Below, piece after piece: positions 45,494 to 54,611 of a stretch of DNA of 64,000 nt. The stretch is taken from positions 1,178,001 to 1,242,000 of the forward strand of contig NZ_CP021354.1 of NCBI RefSeq assembly GCF_003130705.1, given 5' to 3'. Under the pieces are notes generated by a model. That model searched no databases and was not told the DNA's origin. It saw nothing but the letters and a program-made list of their open reading frames with translations. The translations under genes and the position numbers were made by a program. This DNA is from Rhodococcus oxybenzonivorans. Lineage in GTDB: Bacteria > Actinomycetota > Actinomycetes > Mycobacteriales > Mycobacteriaceae. Within the stretch, counting starts at the first letter, position 1, and each line of letters starts with the position of its first letter.

Positions 45494-46777
45494 ATGAACA
45501 ACGTCCCCACGGGAAAGAACATGAGCGCCGACCTGATCGACGCACTGGAGCTTCCTTGCGGTCAGCGCTTGCCCAACCGGTTGATGAAGGCGGCACTCAG
45601 TGAGGGACTCGCGAACAAGGACCACGGTCCCGACCCGCGCCTCGAACGCCTGTACACCCGCTGGGGCAGTGGCGGCTACGGACTGGTGGTCACCGGAAAC
45701 GTCATGGTCGATCGCAGCCACCTGGGCGAACCGGGCAATGTGGTCCTCGATGACGACCGAGACCTCGACGGGCTCCAACGATGGGCCAAGGCAACCCAGG
45801 ACGGCGGCGCACCCATCTGGATGCAGCTGAATCATCCCGGACGGCAGGCGAATCCACTCGTCACTCGCACTCGCCCCGTCGCTCCGTCGGCGGTGGCGTC
45901 GAACATCCCGGGAATGACCACACCACGTGCACTGACCGAATCGGAGATCGAGAACATCATCGATCGTTTCGCCGCGGCAGCGGGCATAGCGGAAACGGCG
46001 GGATTCAACGGTGTCGAGATTCACGGTGCGCATGGATACCTGGTTTCGCAGTTCCTCTCACCCCTCTCCAATCAGCGCACAGACCGCTGGGGCGGCGACT
46101 CCGAACGGAGAATGCGGTTCGTTCTCGAAATAGTCCGCCGTATCCGCTCCGTCGTGGCACCGAGCTTCGCTGTCGGCATCAAACTGAACTCGGCAGATTT
46201 CCAGCGCGGTGGATTCACCGAAACGGAGTCACGCTCGGTGGTCGAGCAACTGTCCGTGGAGAGCATCGACCTGGTCGAAATCAGTGGCGGTAGCTACGAA
46301 TCCCCGGCCATGATGGGCCGGAACGCGAGCGTATCCACCAGTACGAGGCAGCGGGAGGCCTATTTCCTCGACTACGCCGCGTCGGTGCGCGAGGCGGCGG
46401 GTGACGTACCGCTTGCGGTCACCGGCGGATTCCGGTCACGCTCCGCCATGGCCCGGGCCGTCGATTCCGGAGTGTGCGACGTGATCGGCCTCGGCCGTCC
46501 GACGGTGACCACCCCCGACGCGGGATCGGCGCTTCTCGTGGCGGGCGGCGACCGAGTCGACGCCATCCCGGTCTCTTTCGGTCTGCGTGGCGGACTGTCC
46601 CGGATCGCGAACCTCCGGGCCCTGGACGGCGCCCTGGATCTGCAATGGCACACCGACCAGCTGGAGCGGCTCGGTGCCGGCATGGACCCCGACCTCGATC
46701 GGCCGTGGTGGAAGACCGCGGCGTCGATGATCAACCGGAACGGCGTCGGCGCTCTCCGCAGCAAGCGGGGTGGCTGA
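45494..46777 (+). CDS. NADH:flavin oxidoreductase, old yellow enzyme family
   Basis: A 427-aa FMN-dependent TIM-barrel reductase. Landmarks are WMQLNHPGRQANP, FNGVEIHGAHGYLVSQFLSP (with the active-site HGAH) and NQRTDRWGGDSERRMRF. Family members reduce activated C=C bonds or nitro compounds. GAAGGAAC precedes ATG 45494. Probably in one operon with the exporter, under the divergent TetR. Its C-terminus meets the response-regulator gene tail to tail with a 16-bp gap. Confidence 0.9.
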   Translation: MNNVPTGKNMSADLIDALELPCGQRLPNRLMKAALSEGLANKDHGPDPRLERLYTRWGSGGYGLVVTGNVMVDRSHLGEPGNVVLDDDRDLDGLQRWAKATQDGGAPIWMQLNHPGRQANPLVTRTRPVAPSAVASNIPGMTTPRALTESEIENIIDRFAAAAGIAETAGFNGVEIHGAHGYLVSQFLSPLSNQRTDRWGGDSERRMRFVLEIVRRIRSVVAPSFAVGIKLNSADFQRGGFTETESRSVVEQLSVESIDLVEISGGSYESPAMMGRNASVSTSTRQREAYFLDYAASVREAAGDVPLAVTGGFRSRSAMARAVDSGVCDVIGLGRPTVTTPDAGSALLVAGGDRVDAIPVSFGLRGGLSRIANLRALDGALDLQWHTDQLERLGAGMDPDLDRPWWKTAASMINRNGVGALRSKRGG

Positions 46778-46793
46778 CGGACATACGGTTTCC

Positions 46794-47483
46794 TCAGCGC
46801 AACGCGTACCGAATTTGCGGTCGTCCCGCCCGGCCGTACTCCGTGTGCCGGGCGAGGACGCCGTCGTCGGCCAGTCGTTCGAGGTACCGCCATGCGGTCA
46901 CACGGGACACACCGATCGCGGCGGCCACCTCGGCGGCAGTCAGGGGTCCTGCTGCGTCCCGGATGCACGCGGAGACGTGGTCGAGGGTCTGCGGAGCCAC
47001 ACCTTTCGGCGAACTCGCGCGTTCATCCGAGGTGCGCAGGGCAGACATTGCCCGGTCGATGTCCTGCTGGCTCAACGCGTTACTGCCAGCAGGAAGTGCG
47101 TCCCGGAACTCGCGGTACCGTTCGAGTTTGTCGCGGAACGCGGCGAAGGTGAACGGCTTCAGCAGATACAACGCGATCCCGCGGGCCACCGCGGTACGCA
47201 CCAACTCGAGGTCGCGGGCCGAGGTGACAGCGATGACGTCGGGGCTGGGCCGGATCCCGCTCAGCGCGGCCGCAACATCGAGACCACTCGAATCCGGCAA
47301 ACCGAAGTCCAGCAGGACGAGGTCGATCGGATCCCCGGTGCTGCCGGCTTCCGCCACGGCGCGCATCGCACTGCTGCCGTCATGGACGACGGTATGCACG
47401 GAGAACCCGGGCACCCGCTCGACATACGCACGATGAGCCTCGGCGATCAGCGGCTCGTCCTCGACGATCATCACTCGAATCAC
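46794..47483 (-). CDS. response regulator, CitB/DcuR type
   Basis: A 229-aa regulator: the receiver has VEDEPLIAEAHRAYVERVPGF and the phosphoacceptor in DLVLLDFGLPDSSG, with the switch lysine in YLLKPF. The C-terminal HTH (TAAEVAAAIGVSRVTAWRYLERL) is of the CitB/DpiA class. A GTG start overlaps the kinase stop (GTGA). It would answer the adjacent kinase and activate the dicarboxylate carrier gene on the other side of it. Confidence 0.9.
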   Translation of the reverse strand: MIRVMIVEDEPLIAEAHRAYVERVPGFSVHTVVHDGSSAMRAVAEAGSTGDPIDLVLLDFGLPDSSGLDVAAALSGIRPSPDVIAVTSARDLELVRTAVARGIALYLLKPFTFAAFRDKLERYREFRDALPAGSNALSQQDIDRAMSALRTSDERASSPKGVAPQTLDHVSACIRDAAGPLTAAEVAAAIGVSRVTAWRYLERLADDGVLARHTEYGRAGRPQIRYALR

Positions 47484-49090
47484 GAAGGCGCTCCGGCGAT
47501 CGGTATCTCGACGACGATCATCGAGCCCAGTGACGGTTCGGTGCGGATCGTTCCCCCGTGGCGTGTCACGACCTGCACGACGAGGGCGAGTCCCAGCCCG
47601 CGCTGGCCGGATTTCGTCGAATAGCCACGGGTTACGGCCTTGTCGAACACCTCCGCGGGAATACCCGGACCACTATCCGCAACGCGCACGACCATCGACG
47701 AATCCTCCTCGCATACAGTGACTTCCACCCAGGGTCCGTCGGTCGTCTGCTCCGCAGAACCGCGCGCGGCGTCGATGGCATTGTCCACGAGGTTACCCAC
47801 CAGCGTGACCAGTTCCCGCGCGGTGAGCGGCGTGACGGGACCCAGTGCGGTGTCCTCGGTGACGATCAAGTCGACGCCCCGTTCCGCCGCAACGCCCACC
47901 TTGCCGAGCAGCAGCGCTGCCAGTGCCGGTTCGTGTACCGCCGTCATCAGCCGGTCGATCAGCTCCTGGGACAGACGCAGATCATCCGTGGCGAACGCGA
48001 TCGCGTCGTCGTAGCGGCCCAGTTCCACCATCGTGATGATGGTGTGTAGCCGGTTGGCCGACTCGTGGGCCTGTGAACGCAAGGACTCGGCGAACCCACG
48101 TACCGAGTCGAGTTCACCCATCACGCTTTGCATTTCGGTGCGGTCACGCAGGGTCAGTACCGTGCCGATGCGCTGTCCCTCCCATTCGACGGGTTCACGG
48201 CTGACGAGGAGAACGCGGTCGGTGGTCAGATGTATCTCGTCGCGCGGCTCGCCGGTGTCCGACGGGGCGGGGGCGGTGGCCGTACGCAGCGACGGTGGCA
48301 GGGCGGAAACGGGCACCGGGCCGTCGGGTAGATCGAGTAGTCGGCGGGCCTCGTCGTTCACTACCTCGGCGGTCGCGTCGTCGCCGTCGGTTCGACCGAG
48401 AACCACCAGACCCTCGCCGATCGAATGGAGAACGGCGGCGTGGTGCTCGTACATACGCCGCAGTTCATCGGGCGCCATTCCGAGTGTCTGACGGCGCAGC
48501 CGCCGGCTCAGCAGGAACGAGCCGGCCGCGGACACCACGAGTCCGATTGCGGCGACGGCGAAGATAGTGGGCAGGCTCTTCGCCACCTGGTCGCCGATCT
48601 TCTCGCGGGTGACACCCACCGAGACGAGACCGACGATGCGGCCGCCGTCGTAGATGGGGGCCACCGCCCTGATGGACGGACCGAGCGAACCGGCGTAGGT
48701 CTCGGTGAACGTTTCCCCGGCGAGCGCACGCTCGATGTTTCCGGAGAACGTGCCACCGATGAGCTCCGGGCTGGTGTGCGTGAAGCGCGTGCGGTCCGGG
48801 GCCATCACCACGATGAAGTCGGTTCCGGTGGCCGTGCGGATCCGTTCGGTCTGCGGTTGGAGAATCGCGCTGGGGTCGGGAGTGCGCAGCGCTGCAACGG
48901 TTCCGTCGGACAGGGCCAGCGCCGTGGCCACTGCCGTCACCGCACGCCGGGTGCTGTCGTCGCTGTCGCGTCGCTGATCGAGGACGGCAAGCAAAGTTCC
49001 CGCAGCGATCACCAGCGTCAAGACCGCCAACTGCAGGAGGAACAGTTGACGCGCCACGCTCATGGGCCGTCTCGGCAGTGGTCGTCGCAC
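47480..49090 (-). CDS. sensor histidine kinase, CitA/DcuS type
   Basis: A 536-aa kinase with two membrane helices flanking a periplasmic sensor domain (about residues 40-180, including TGTDFIVVMAPDRTRFTH and GRIVGLVSVGV, the PAS-like fold of CitA/DcuS). A cytoplasmic PAS domain follows, then the CitA-type phosphoacceptor LRSQAHESANRLHTI and a HATPase (NLVDNAIDAA, DSGPGIP, GQRGLGLALV). GTG 49090 with AGGAGA 5 nt upstream is preferred over Met nine codons later. Such kinases sense C4-dicarboxylates or citrate. Confidence 0.9.
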   Translation of the reverse strand: MRRPLPRRPMSVARQLFLLQLAVLTLVIAAGTLLAVLDQRRDSDDSTRRAVTAVATALALSDGTVAALRTPDPSAILQPQTERIRTATGTDFIVVMAPDRTRFTHTSPELIGGTFSGNIERALAGETFTETYAGSLGPSIRAVAPIYDGGRIVGLVSVGVTREKIGDQVAKSLPTIFAVAAIGLVVSAAGSFLLSRRLRRQTLGMAPDELRRMYEHHAAVLHSIGEGLVVLGRTDGDDATAEVVNDEARRLLDLPDGPVPVSALPPSLRTATAPAPSDTGEPRDEIHLTTDRVLLVSREPVEWEGQRIGTVLTLRDRTEMQSVMGELDSVRGFAESLRSQAHESANRLHTIITMVELGRYDDAIAFATDDLRLSQELIDRLMTAVHEPALAALLLGKVGVAAERGVDLIVTEDTALGPVTPLTARELVTLVGNLVDNAIDAARGSAEQTTDGPWVEVTVCEEDSSMVVRVADSGPGIPAEVFDKAVTRGYSTKSGQRGLGLALVVQVVTRHGGTIRTEPSLGSMIVVEIPIAGAPS

Positions 49091-49222
49091 AGCACTCTCC
49101 TGAACGTAATGAACACAAACTTCTCCAACCGAGCGATCGCTTACAAGATTCTCCACAAGACGTGATCGCGGTCACTACCCGGCTTATCGATCAGCTTGCC
49201 ATTCGAACTGGAGGACCACCCC

Positions 49223-50608
49223 ATGAGTACTGCGACAGGGAAAACGAAGAAACGCGACCGTACCCACTGGTTGTACATGGGGGTCATCGTCGCCGTGGTC
49301 GCGGGCGTACTCGTCGGATGGCTCGCGCCGGGGGCAGGCAAATCGCTCGGTGTCCTGGGCACGATGTTTGTCGACCTGATCAAGATGATGATCAGCCCGG
49401 TGATCTTCTGCACCATCGTGCTGGGAATCGGGTCGGTGAAAGCAGCGGCCAAGGTCGGCAAGGTCGGCGGGCTCGCTCTCACCTACTTCATCGGCATGTC
49501 GACCGTCGCCCTCGGCATCGGCTTGGTGGTGGGCAACCTCCTCGACCCGGGTAGCGGCCTGAACGTCAGCCCAGACACCGCCGGAACCGGCGCCCAGCTG
49601 GCCGAGAAGGCGCACGGCGCAGGCGGCACCGTCGAGTTCATCGGGTCGATCATTCCCACGTCACTGCTGTCCGCGCTCACCGAGGGGAACGTCCTGCAGA
49701 CCCTCTTCGTGGCCCTGCTCGTCGGCTTCGGTCTGCAGGCGCTGGGTAAGCAGGGTGAGCCGATCCTGCGCGGGGTCGGCTACGTGCAGAAGCTCGTGTT
49801 CAAGATCCTGTCGATGATCCTGTGGCTGGCCCCGATCGGTGCCTTCGGCGCCATCGCCAACGTCGTCGGACAGACCGGACTCGGCGCAGTCGTTCAGCTC
49901 GCGACCCTGATGCTGGGCTTCTACCTGACCTGCCTGATCTTCGTCTTCGGAGTTCTCGGATCGATCCTGCGCGTCGTCGCCGGAGTGTCCATCTTCAAGC
50001 TCGTCCGCTACCTGGCCCGCGAGTACCTGCTGATCTTCGCCACGTCCTCGTCCGAGTCGGCCCTGCCCCGCCTCATCGCGAAGATGGAGCACATCGGCGT
50101 CGAGCGCACCACCGTCGGCGTCGTGGTCCCGACCGGATACTCGTTCAACCTCGACGGCACCGCGATCTACCTGACCATGGCATCGATCTTCATCGCAGAC
50201 GCGATGGGCCAGCCGCTGTCGCTTCCCGAGCAGCTGTCGCTGCTGCTGTTCATGATCATCGCGTCCAAGGGCGCCGCCGGGGTGAGCGGTGCAGGTCTCG
50301 CTACCCTCGCCGGTGGGCTGCAGAGCCACCGCCCCGAATTGCTCGACGGGGTCGGGCTGATCGTCGGCATCGACCGGTTCATGTCCGAGGCGCGCGCAGT
50401 CACCAACTTCTCCGGCAATGCCGTCGCGACGCTGCTCGTCGGCTCGTGGACGGACACCGTCGACAACGACCGCGTCCGCAAGGTCCTCGACGGGAAGCTG
50501 CCCTTCGACGAGGAGACCATGGTCGACGACGGTCACGGTCAGGTCGTCGAGCAGGAGAAGGCAACCCCTGCCCGCGAAGACGACTCCCGCGTGCTGCTCA
50601 CCCACTGA
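49223..50608 (+). CDS. dctA: C4-dicarboxylate/proton symporter, DctA type (DAACS family)
   Basis: A 461-aa dicarboxylate/amino acid:cation symporter: eight helices and re-entrant loops including SSSESALPRLIAKME, the GYSFNLDGTAIYL motif and SKGAAGVSGAGLATLAG. Imports succinate, fumarate, malate or similar acids. GGAGG sits 8 nt before ATG 49223. It is divergent from the CitAB-like two-component pair across 132 bp, the usual arrangement for dicarboxylate-induced uptake. Glutamate/aspartate specificity cannot be excluded. Confidence 0.9.
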   Translation: MSTATGKTKKRDRTHWLYMGVIVAVVAGVLVGWLAPGAGKSLGVLGTMFVDLIKMMISPVIFCTIVLGIGSVKAAAKVGKVGGLALTYFIGMSTVALGIGLVVGNLLDPGSGLNVSPDTAGTGAQLAEKAHGAGGTVEFIGSIIPTSLLSALTEGNVLQTLFVALLVGFGLQALGKQGEPILRGVGYVQKLVFKILSMILWLAPIGAFGAIANVVGQTGLGAVVQLATLMLGFYLTCLIFVFGVLGSILRVVAGVSIFKLVRYLAREYLLIFATSSSESALPRLIAKMEHIGVERTTVGVVVPTGYSFNLDGTAIYLTMASIFIADAMGQPLSLPEQLSLLLFMIIASKGAAGVSGAGLATLAGGLQSHRPELLDGVGLIVGIDRFMSEARAVTNFSGNAVATLLVGSWTDTVDNDRVRKVLDGKLPFDEETMVDDGHGQVVEQEKATPAREDDSRVLLTH

Positions 50609-50626
50609 CACCACGAACGAACAAAG

Positions 50627-50672
50627 AAGCGCTGTGCGCCCGGGCGGATCTCCGCTTGGGCGCACAGCGCTT
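50627..50672 (+). terminator. terminator of dctA
   Basis: A perfect 15-bp stem (50627-50641 with 50658-50672) whose 16-nt loop carries a further short self-complementary part, followed by TTGTTG. It ends 21 bp before the start of the peroxidase gene. Confidence 0.85.
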
Positions 50673-50693
50673 GTTGTCGCTACGTTGGGTGTC

Positions 50694-51188
50694 ATGACGA
50701 CTCCTGTGCAGAATATTGCCATCAAAACCCTGGGCGGCGTGCCCACCTCGCTCGGCGAATACGACGGGCGCGCAGTTCTCGTGGTGAACGTGGCCTCCAA
50801 GTGTGGGCTCACCCCCCAGTACAAGACCCTCGAAAAGCTGGCGACCGATTACGCCGACCGCGGTCTCACCGTCATCGGGATTCCGTGCAACCAGTTCATG
50901 GGACAGGAGCCAGGGACTGCCGAGGAAATCGAGACGTTCTGCTCCACCACCTACGGCGTCACCTTCCCCCTGCTCGAGAAGATCGAGGTGAACGGCGACA
51001 ATCGTCATCCGCTGTACGAGGAGCTGACCAAGGCTGCCGACGCCGACGGGGAGGCGGGGGACGTGCAATGGAACTTCGAGAAGTTCCTCGTCGCACCCGA
51101 CGGCACCGTCGTGAACCGGTTCCGTCCGCGCACCGAACCCGACGCCCCCGAGGTCGTGGCCGCGATCGAGGCTGTCCTGCCGAAGTAG
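50694..51188 (+). CDS. glutathione peroxidase family (thiol peroxidase, cysteine form)
   Basis: A 164-aa peroxidase: NVASKCGLTPQYKTLEKL with peroxidatic C37 in place of selenocysteine, GIPCNQFMGQEPG (second family motif with a further Cys) and WNFEKFLV carrying the catalytic Trp/Asn. Actinobacterial members use thioredoxin and reduce hydrogen peroxide or lipid peroxides. ATG 50694 gives the family start. Flanked on both sides by strong terminators, so it is probably monocistronic. Confidence 0.92.
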   Translation: MTTPVQNIAIKTLGGVPTSLGEYDGRAVLVVNVASKCGLTPQYKTLEKLATDYADRGLTVIGIPCNQFMGQEPGTAEEIETFCSTTYGVTFPLLEKIEVNGDNRHPLYEELTKAADADGEAGDVQWNFEKFLVAPDGTVVNRFRPRTEPDAPEVVAAIEAVLPK

Positions 51189-51199
51189 GCCCTTCGGGC

Positions 51200-51243
51200 T
51201 CGTGCGCCTTTCTGGTGGCCCAGGCGACCAGAAAGGCGCACGA
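51200..51243 (+). terminator. terminator of the peroxidase gene
   Basis: A perfect 17-bp stem (51200-51216 with 51227-51243) and a 10-nt loop, 11 bp past the stop codon. Confidence 0.88.
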
Positions 51244-51284
51244 CCTTTGCCTGGCGTTCACCTTGGGCTGTCACCCTGGAAGTC

Positions 51285-51989
51285 ATGACCGGACAGTTGC
51301 TCGTGTCGGTGTCAGGACTTCGACAGGAAACGCGCGACTTCGCCGCCGCGTTCGCCGAGGAGATGGACGCGCGGGGTGTGCCGCTGTCGCTGCTGGTCGC
51401 TCCGCGCCTGAAAGACAAATACCGCCTGGTCAACGACTCGGCGACCCAGGACTGGCTGCGTCTGCGCCTTTCCCGGGGCGACGCCGTTGTCCTGCACGGC
51501 TACGACCAAGCCGCCACAAAACGTCGTCGCGCAGAGTTCGCGGCACTTCCCGAACACGAAGCCCGACTGCGGTTGATCGCCGCCGACCGCGTGATGGAGC
51601 AGACCGGCCTGCGCACCCGGGTGTTCGCCCCGCCGCGCTGGCTGGCGTCGCAGGGTGCCGTCGCGGCCCTGCCTTCCGCGGGGTTCCGCCTCCTCGCGAA
51701 CATGACCGCTATTCACGACCTCGAACGGGGGTCGTCCGTACGGTCGCGCGTACTGGGCATCGGCGAGGGGTTCCGGGCGGAGCCGTGGTGGTGTCGGGCG
51801 CTCGTCCACGGCTCGGGGCGCGCGGCGAAGCGCGGGGGAGTGGTCCGCCTCGCGGTCACGGCCAAGCAGCTGGGTACCCCCGGCCCGCGGCAGGCGATTC
51901 TCGACGCCGTCGACCTGGCCCTTCAGTACGGCGCGGAGCCGACGGTCTACCGGTGGCAGCCGCGACATCCCCGGGTGGGCGCCGCCTGA
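51285..51989 (+). CDS. DUF2334 family polysaccharide-deacetylase-like protein
   Basis: A 234-aa NodB-fold protein of the DUF2334 family, corresponding by position to Rv0787. The start MTGQLLVSVSGLR and the segments GDAVVLHGYDQ and TRVFAPPRWLASQGAV match the strands and the HG metal-site region of deacetylase-like proteins. No signal peptide is visible, so it is probably cytosolic. Enzyme activity is not shown for close relatives. Palindrome C follows the stop by 3 bp. Confidence 0.78.
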   Translation: MTGQLLVSVSGLRQETRDFAAAFAEEMDARGVPLSLLVAPRLKDKYRLVNDSATQDWLRLRLSRGDAVVLHGYDQAATKRRRAEFAALPEHEARLRLIAADRVMEQTGLRTRVFAPPRWLASQGAVAALPSAGFRLLANMTAIHDLERGSSVRSRVLGIGEGFRAEPWWCRALVHGSGRAAKRGGVVRLAVTAKQLGTPGPRQAILDAVDLALQYGAEPTVYRWQPRHPRVGAA

Positions 51990-51992
51990 CCC

Positions 51993-52032
51993 GTGAGTAC
52001 TTCTTAACAGCGGGCGGTTGAGAAGTACTCAC
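51993..52032. repeat. 40-bp palindromic repeat, copy C
   Basis: Arms GTGAGTACTTCTTAAC and GTTGAGAAGTACTCAC, 15 of 16 complementary, with an 8-nt centre. It lies between convergent genes and could act as a bidirectional terminator there. Confidence 0.88.
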
Positions 52033-52039
52033 AGGGGCG

Positions 52040-52687
52040 TCAGGCCACCTCGACGCTCGATTCGCTGGGAAGGGTGCGGAATTCGGTTCCCGCCGGTGCC
52101 ATGTCGGTGTAACGACCGTAGAAGATGCCGGTGGCCTGGTCGGCGATGATCGCCTGATGAATGGGTACGGCGACCCGGGGCGCGACGGCGCGCAGGTAGT
52201 CGATCGCCTCGGATATCTTCAACCACGGCGCCGCGGCGGGCAGAGCCAGCACGTCGACTTTCTGTTCCGGGACGAACAGCGAGTCGCCCGGATGCAAGAG
52301 CTGTGCCGGATCGCTGGAGTCGCCGAGTAGGTAAGCGGTGTTGTCGATCATCGGGATGTCGGGGTGGATCACGGCGTGCGTACCGCCGGTGCCGGTGACA
52401 TGGACGTTGCCGATGTCGAACTCGTCGCCGGCATGCACCCCCGTCCATCTACCGCCGAGCTGCGCCGCGGTTTGTGGATCCGAGTACAGGGCTGCGTCGG
52501 CGTTCGCCTCGACGAGAGCCGGCAATCGCTGCTGGTCGACATGGTCGGGGTGCTGATGCGTGACCAGGATCGCGTCGAGCCCGGTGAGGCCCTCGAATCC
52601 GTGCGAGAAGTTGCCCGGATCGAACAGGATGGTGGAACCGTTCAACTCGACGAGGACGCAGCTGTGGCCGAAGTGAGTCAGTCGCAT
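52040..52687 (-). CDS. UPF0173 metal-dependent hydrolase (metallo-beta-lactamase fold)
   Basis: A 215-aa metallo-beta-lactamase-fold hydrolase: MRLTHFGHSCVLVEL, then the metal motif VTHQHPDHVDQQ, GGTHAVIH and VPIHQAI. It matches UPF0173 proteins and the position of Rv0786c. ATG 52687 is the family start; a longer upstream frame runs antisense through purS. Substrate unknown; RNase, lactonase or phosphodiesterase chemistry is possible. Confidence 0.87.
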   Translation of the reverse strand: MRLTHFGHSCVLVELNGSTILFDPGNFSHGFEGLTGLDAILVTHQHPDHVDQQRLPALVEANADAALYSDPQTAAQLGGRWTGVHAGDEFDIGNVHVTGTGGTHAVIHPDIPMIDNTAYLLGDSSDPAQLLHPGDSLFVPEQKVDVLALPAAAPWLKISEAIDYLRAVAPRVAVPIHQAIIADQATGIFYGRYTDMAPAGTEFRTLPSESSVEVA

Positions 52688-52802
52688 GGATTCGAGTATG
52701 CGCGCCCTCCGTCCGATGCGGGCTGCACACCGGTGGCCCGGTAAACTCCCTAGTGCCCGGTGTTCCACTCTGGGCTCGCGCACTACTAACGAGGAGCAGC
52801 AC

Positions 52803-53042
52803 GTGGCCCGTGTCGTCGTCGAAGTCATGCCCAAGGCCGAGATTCTCGACCCCCAGGGGCAGGCCATTGCCGGGGCCCTGCCGCGGCTCGGGTTCGCTGG
52901 AATCTCGGATGTCCGCCAGGGGAAGCGTTTCGAGCTCGAGGTCGACGGCAGCGTCGACGACGCGCAGCTCGAGAAGATCGCCGAGGCCCTGCTGGCCAAC
53001 ACGGTGATCGAGGACTGGACCGTGAGGCGCGTCGAAGCATGA
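52803..53042 (+). CDS. purS: FGAM synthase small subunit PurS
   Basis: A 79-aa subunit of the three-part formylglycinamidine ribonucleotide synthase (PurS-PurQ-PurL). It bridges PurQ and PurL so that ammonia can pass. Typical segments are [32 protein letters not shown] and the C-terminal [12 protein letters not shown] 52803 follows GAGGAG. It overlaps purQ by 4 bases (ATGA). Confidence 0.93.
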   Translation: MARVVVEVMPKAEILDPQGQAIAGALPRLGFAGISDVRQGKRFELEVDGSVDDAQLEKIAEALLANTVIEDWTVRRVEA

Positions 53043-53716
53043 GCGCACGCGTCGGAGTCATCACTTTCCCCGGCACCCTCGACGACGTCGACGCCGTCCG
53101 TGCGGTGAAACTCGCCGGTGGCGAGGCCGTGAACCTCTGGCACGGAGACGCCGACCTCAAGGGCGTCGACGCGGTCATCGTCCCGGGTGGGTTCTCGTAC
53201 GGTGACTATTTGCGAGCAGGCGCGATCGCGCGCTTCGCCCCCGTCATGGGCAAGGTCGTTCAGGCAGCTCAGGGGGGCATGCCCGTCCTCGGTATCTGCA
53301 ACGGTTTCCAGGTGCTGTGCGAGGCCGGTCTGCTGCCGGGCGCACTCACCCGCAACGAAGGCCTGCATTTCATCTGCCGTGACGAGTGGCTCAGGGTGGA
53401 ATCCACATCGACGGCGTGGACCTCGCGTTACGAGTCGGGTGCCGAGATTCTCATTCCGCTGAAGTCGGGCGAGGGCCGTTACCAGGCTCCCAAGAATGTA
53501 CTGGACGAGCTCGAGGGTGAAGGCCGGGTCGTCTTCCGGTTCGCGGGCGACAACCCCAACGGGTCTCAGGGCGCAATCGCCGGCATCTCCTCAGCCAACG
53601 GACGCGTCGTCGGCCTGATGCCACACCCGGAGCACGCCACCGAAGCTCTCACCGGTCCCAGCGACGATGGGCTCGGCATGTTCTATTCCGTCCTCGACAG
53701 CGTCATTTCCGCCTGA
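53039..53716 (+). CDS. purQ: FGAM synthase glutaminase subunit PurQ
   Basis: A 225-aa class I glutamine amidotransferase. The nucleophile is the Cys in [11 protein letters not shown] and the His/Glu pair is in MPHPEHATE; the oxyanion strand is [18 protein letters not shown]. It releases ammonia for PurL, encoded 8 kb downstream. Translationally coupled to purS. Confidence 0.95.
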   Translation: MSARVGVITFPGTLDDVDAVRAVKLAGGEAVNLWHGDADLKGVDAVIVPGGFSYGDYLRAGAIARFAPVMGKVVQAAQGGMPVLGICNGFQVLCEAGLLPGALTRNEGLHFICRDEWLRVESTSTAWTSRYESGAEILIPLKSGEGRYQAPKNVLDELEGEGRVVFRFAGDNPNGSQGAIAGISSANGRVVGLMPHPEHATEALTGPSDDGLGMFYSVLDSVISA

Positions 53717-53731
53717 CCTGGACGTTTCGCC

Positions 53732-54100
53732 CTACGCCGATGCCTTGTCGCTCTCGATGAGCGACTCGGCGTCGGCTTCGGTGTGCAGGGCCGTTATCGG
53801 CGTCAGTGCACCGATCTCATCGTTGATGCGTTCGGGAGCGTCGTGCACGCTGATGCACGGAATGCCTTCTCTGCGGACTCGCTGCAACATGGTGGCCTCT
53901 GAAGGAAGACAGAGCCCATCGAGAACGTCTTCGGTGGCGACCGCACACACCACCGGCCCGCCGGCGAATGTCCTGGTGGTTTCCAGCCCGTGGCCGGTCG
54001 CCCACACCCGCATCGCGGCCCAATGAATCACCTCGATGAACTGGGTGGGGTTGCCGATGAACAACAACCGCCGCACAGGATGCTTCACTCTCGACGTCAC
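53732..54100 (-). CDS. conserved-looking hypothetical protein (122 aa)
   Basis: A 122-aa soluble alpha/beta protein with an N-terminal strand VRRLLFIGNPTQFIEVIHWAAM and later GGPVVCAVATEDVLDGL and GIPCISVHDAPERI. No family recognised. GTG 54100 is preceded by GGAGGGG. Third gene of a small minus-strand operon after an ANTAR protein and a 56-aa frame, ending 15 bp from the convergent purQ. Codon use is like its neighbours. A role in the ANTAR regulatory unit is possible but unsupported. Confidence 0.65.
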   Translation of the reverse strand: MTSRVKHPVRRLLFIGNPTQFIEVIHWAAMRVWATGHGLETTRTFAGGPVVCAVATEDVLDGLCLPSEATMLQRVRREGIPCISVHDAPERINDEIGALTPITALHTEADAESLIESDKASA

Positions 54101-54113
54101 ACGCCCCTCCGTT

Positions 54114-54164
54114 GTCAGTTGCGGCCCTCTGTCAGTTGCGGTTCTCTGTCAGTTGCGGTTCTCG
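54114..54164. repeat. three tandem 17-bp repeats
   Basis: Three copies of GTCAGTTGCGGTTCTCT (54114-54130, 54131-54147, 54148-54164); copy 1 differs at two bases and copy 3 at its last base. It covers the 3' end of the 56-aa frame and ends 14 bp upstream of the next gene. Because 17 is not a multiple of three, a copy-number change would alter the C-terminus and stop of that frame. Confidence 0.85.
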
Positions 54165-54285
54165 GGGCTTCGTCCTGCGCGAACATCGCTTCGATCCGTG
54201 ATTTGATCTCTTCGGTACTCATCGACGACCTGCGTTTCGCCGGGGTCGCCGTTGCGGGCGCGGTGTGCGTCTTCGGTCCGGTCAT
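54115..54285 (-). CDS. hypothetical 56-aa protein between ANTAR gene and 122-aa gene
   Basis: A short frame from ATG 54285 (17 bp after the ANTAR stop) to a stop inside the 17-bp repeat array. Its C-terminal third is encoded by that array. The segment SSMSTEEIKSRIEAMFAQDEAP looks like an amphipathic helix; ATG 54222 would make a shorter start. It bridges the two flanking genes of the operon with small gaps. It may be real or a passenger of the repeat. Confidence 0.4.
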   Translation of the reverse strand: MTGPKTHTAPATATPAKRRSSMSTEEIKSRIEAMFAQDEAPRTATDREPQLTEGRN

Positions 54286-54302
54286 TGTCGGTATCGGCTC
54301 TC

Positions 54303-54611
54303 TCAACTTGCGTGCCGGTTGGCGAGCATGGGTGCCCAGGTCTCGTCCAGGGCGGCCGTCTCGGCGCCGTGGAGTCGACTGGCCTCTACTACTGCACGAG
54401 AATCCTTCGCCGCGAGATCGATGAGACGTTCGGCGGCGCGGCGAACATCGACGTGGTGCCTGCGCGCCACATCCATCAGTTCGTCGAACGCTGCGTCGCC
54501 ACTGTATCCGCGGCACTCGATCAAGATGTGCTCCGCCGTGGCCAGTACGTCACGCTCGGTGCGCTGCTGTCGTAGGGGCTGTGATCGTAGATCGACTACG
54601 TTGTGGGACAT
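54303..54611 (-). CDS. ANTAR domain protein
   Basis: A 102-aa protein that is little more than an ANTAR RNA-binding domain: RTERDVLATAEHILIECRGYSGDAAFDEL and ARRHHVDVRRAAERLIDLA give the three-helix pattern with conserved alanines and the RxxAxxL end. ANTAR proteins bind paired hexanucleotide-loop hairpins in mRNA leaders to prevent termination. No GAF, PAS or receiver domain is attached, so its input is unclear. ATG 54611 is chosen since the domain starts shortly after; GAGAG is upstream. A longer open frame upstream lacks any domain. Confidence 0.72.
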   Translation of the reverse strand: MSHNVVDLRSQPLRQQRTERDVLATAEHILIECRGYSGDAAFDELMDVARRHHVDVRRAAERLIDLAAKDSRAVVEASRLHGAETAALDETWAPMLANRHAS

